Below are positions 5,171 to 5,344 of a DNA stretch of 5,344 bases, piece after piece. Origin of the DNA: Bacillota bacterium. Its GTDB lineage: Bacteria; Bacillota_A; Clostridia; Peptostreptococcales; Anaerovoracaceae. Where the stretch lies: assembly GCA_017438085.1 (NCBI GenBank), contig JAFRWH010000292.1:1-5344 (forward strand), given 5' to 3'. The position numbers were made by a program, and so were the translations under genes. Numbering within the stretch: position 1 is the stretch's first letter; every line of letters begins with the position of its first letter. Below the pieces are notes generated by a model. It had not been told where the DNA came from. It saw only the letters and a program-made list of their open reading frames with translations, and searched no databases.

Positions 5171-5344
5171 ATGTTTTCTATTGGAGACAAGGTCGTATAC
5201 CCCATGCATGGGGCGGGGACGATTGAGTCGATAGAAGAAAGAAAGGTTTTAGGGGAAACACGTTCTTATTATATTCTTCATATAATGCACGGAAATATGC
5301 AGGTGATGGTACCCACCGAGGGACAAGGTACAGGACGGAGGGGC
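5171..5344 (+). CDS. carD: CarD-family transcriptional regulator, N-terminal part, probably frameshifted
   Basis: Partial at the window end; 58 codons are open without a stop. CarD/CdnL proteins bind the RNA polymerase beta subunit through a Tudor-like N-terminal domain and stabilise open promoter complexes; full-length clostridial members have about 160 residues. Seen: MFSIGDKVVYPMHGAGTIESIEERKVLGE (1-29) and a YYIL...MQVMVPT strand (33-49), very close to the family pattern. After Thr49 the frame reads EGQGTGRRG, unlike the family, while the +1 frame from 5322 reads DKVQDGG, which resembles the usual DKVxxxGLR continuation. This suggests one extra G in the GGG at 5320-5322, either a true mutation or a sequence error near the end. 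GGAGGG lies six bases before ATG 5171, and two strong tandem promoters precede the gene. Confidence 0.85.
   Translation, partial: MFSIGDKVVYPMHGAGTIESIEERKVLGETRSYYILHIMHGNMQVMVPTEGQGTGRRG

Overview
The window looks like chromosomal DNA from a low-to-mid-GC anaerobic Firmicute, most likely class Clostridia. This is inference from strong AGGAGG-type ribosome binding sites, AT-rich sigma-A promoters separating richer coding DNA, a clostridial-looking CarD protein, and RadA and EF-G sequences of Firmicute character. All recognisable genes lie on the + strand. No tRNA, rRNA, CRISPR array, transposase or phage gene was found.

Layout: (1) 1-207 is the 3' end of an EF-G type translation factor gene. 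(2) 208-407 is a 5' region holding a roughly 124-bp unit bounded by a 16-bp perfect direct repeat, followed by a strong intrinsic terminator. (3) 408-1091 encodes a nitroreductase-family flavoprotein whose ribosome binding site directly abuts that terminator. (4) 1092-1256 carries a near-consensus promoter for radA. (5) 1257-2660 is radA, complete. (6) 2661-2868 is a spacer with a second, diverged copy of the intergenic repeat and a promoter for the next operon. (7) 2869-3543 and 3583-5043 form a two-component system: an OmpR-type response regulator followed by a membrane-bound sensor kinase, separated by 39 bp containing a GC hairpin. (8) 5044-5170 holds two tandem promoters. (9) 5171-5344 is the start of a CarD-family transcription regulator, cut by the window end and apparently frameshifted about 25 bases before it.

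Functionally the genes are mostly housekeeping or regulatory: translation, redox flavoenzyme, recombination repair, signal transduction and RNA polymerase regulation. The response regulator and kinase almost certainly work together; the other genes appear to be separate transcription units. The proteins belong to known families. The more unusual material is between genes: the repeat pair, the terminator-to-RBS junction before the nitroreductase, the hairpin between regulator and kinase, and the break in the CarD reading frame. I saw no convincing undescribed multi-gene system.
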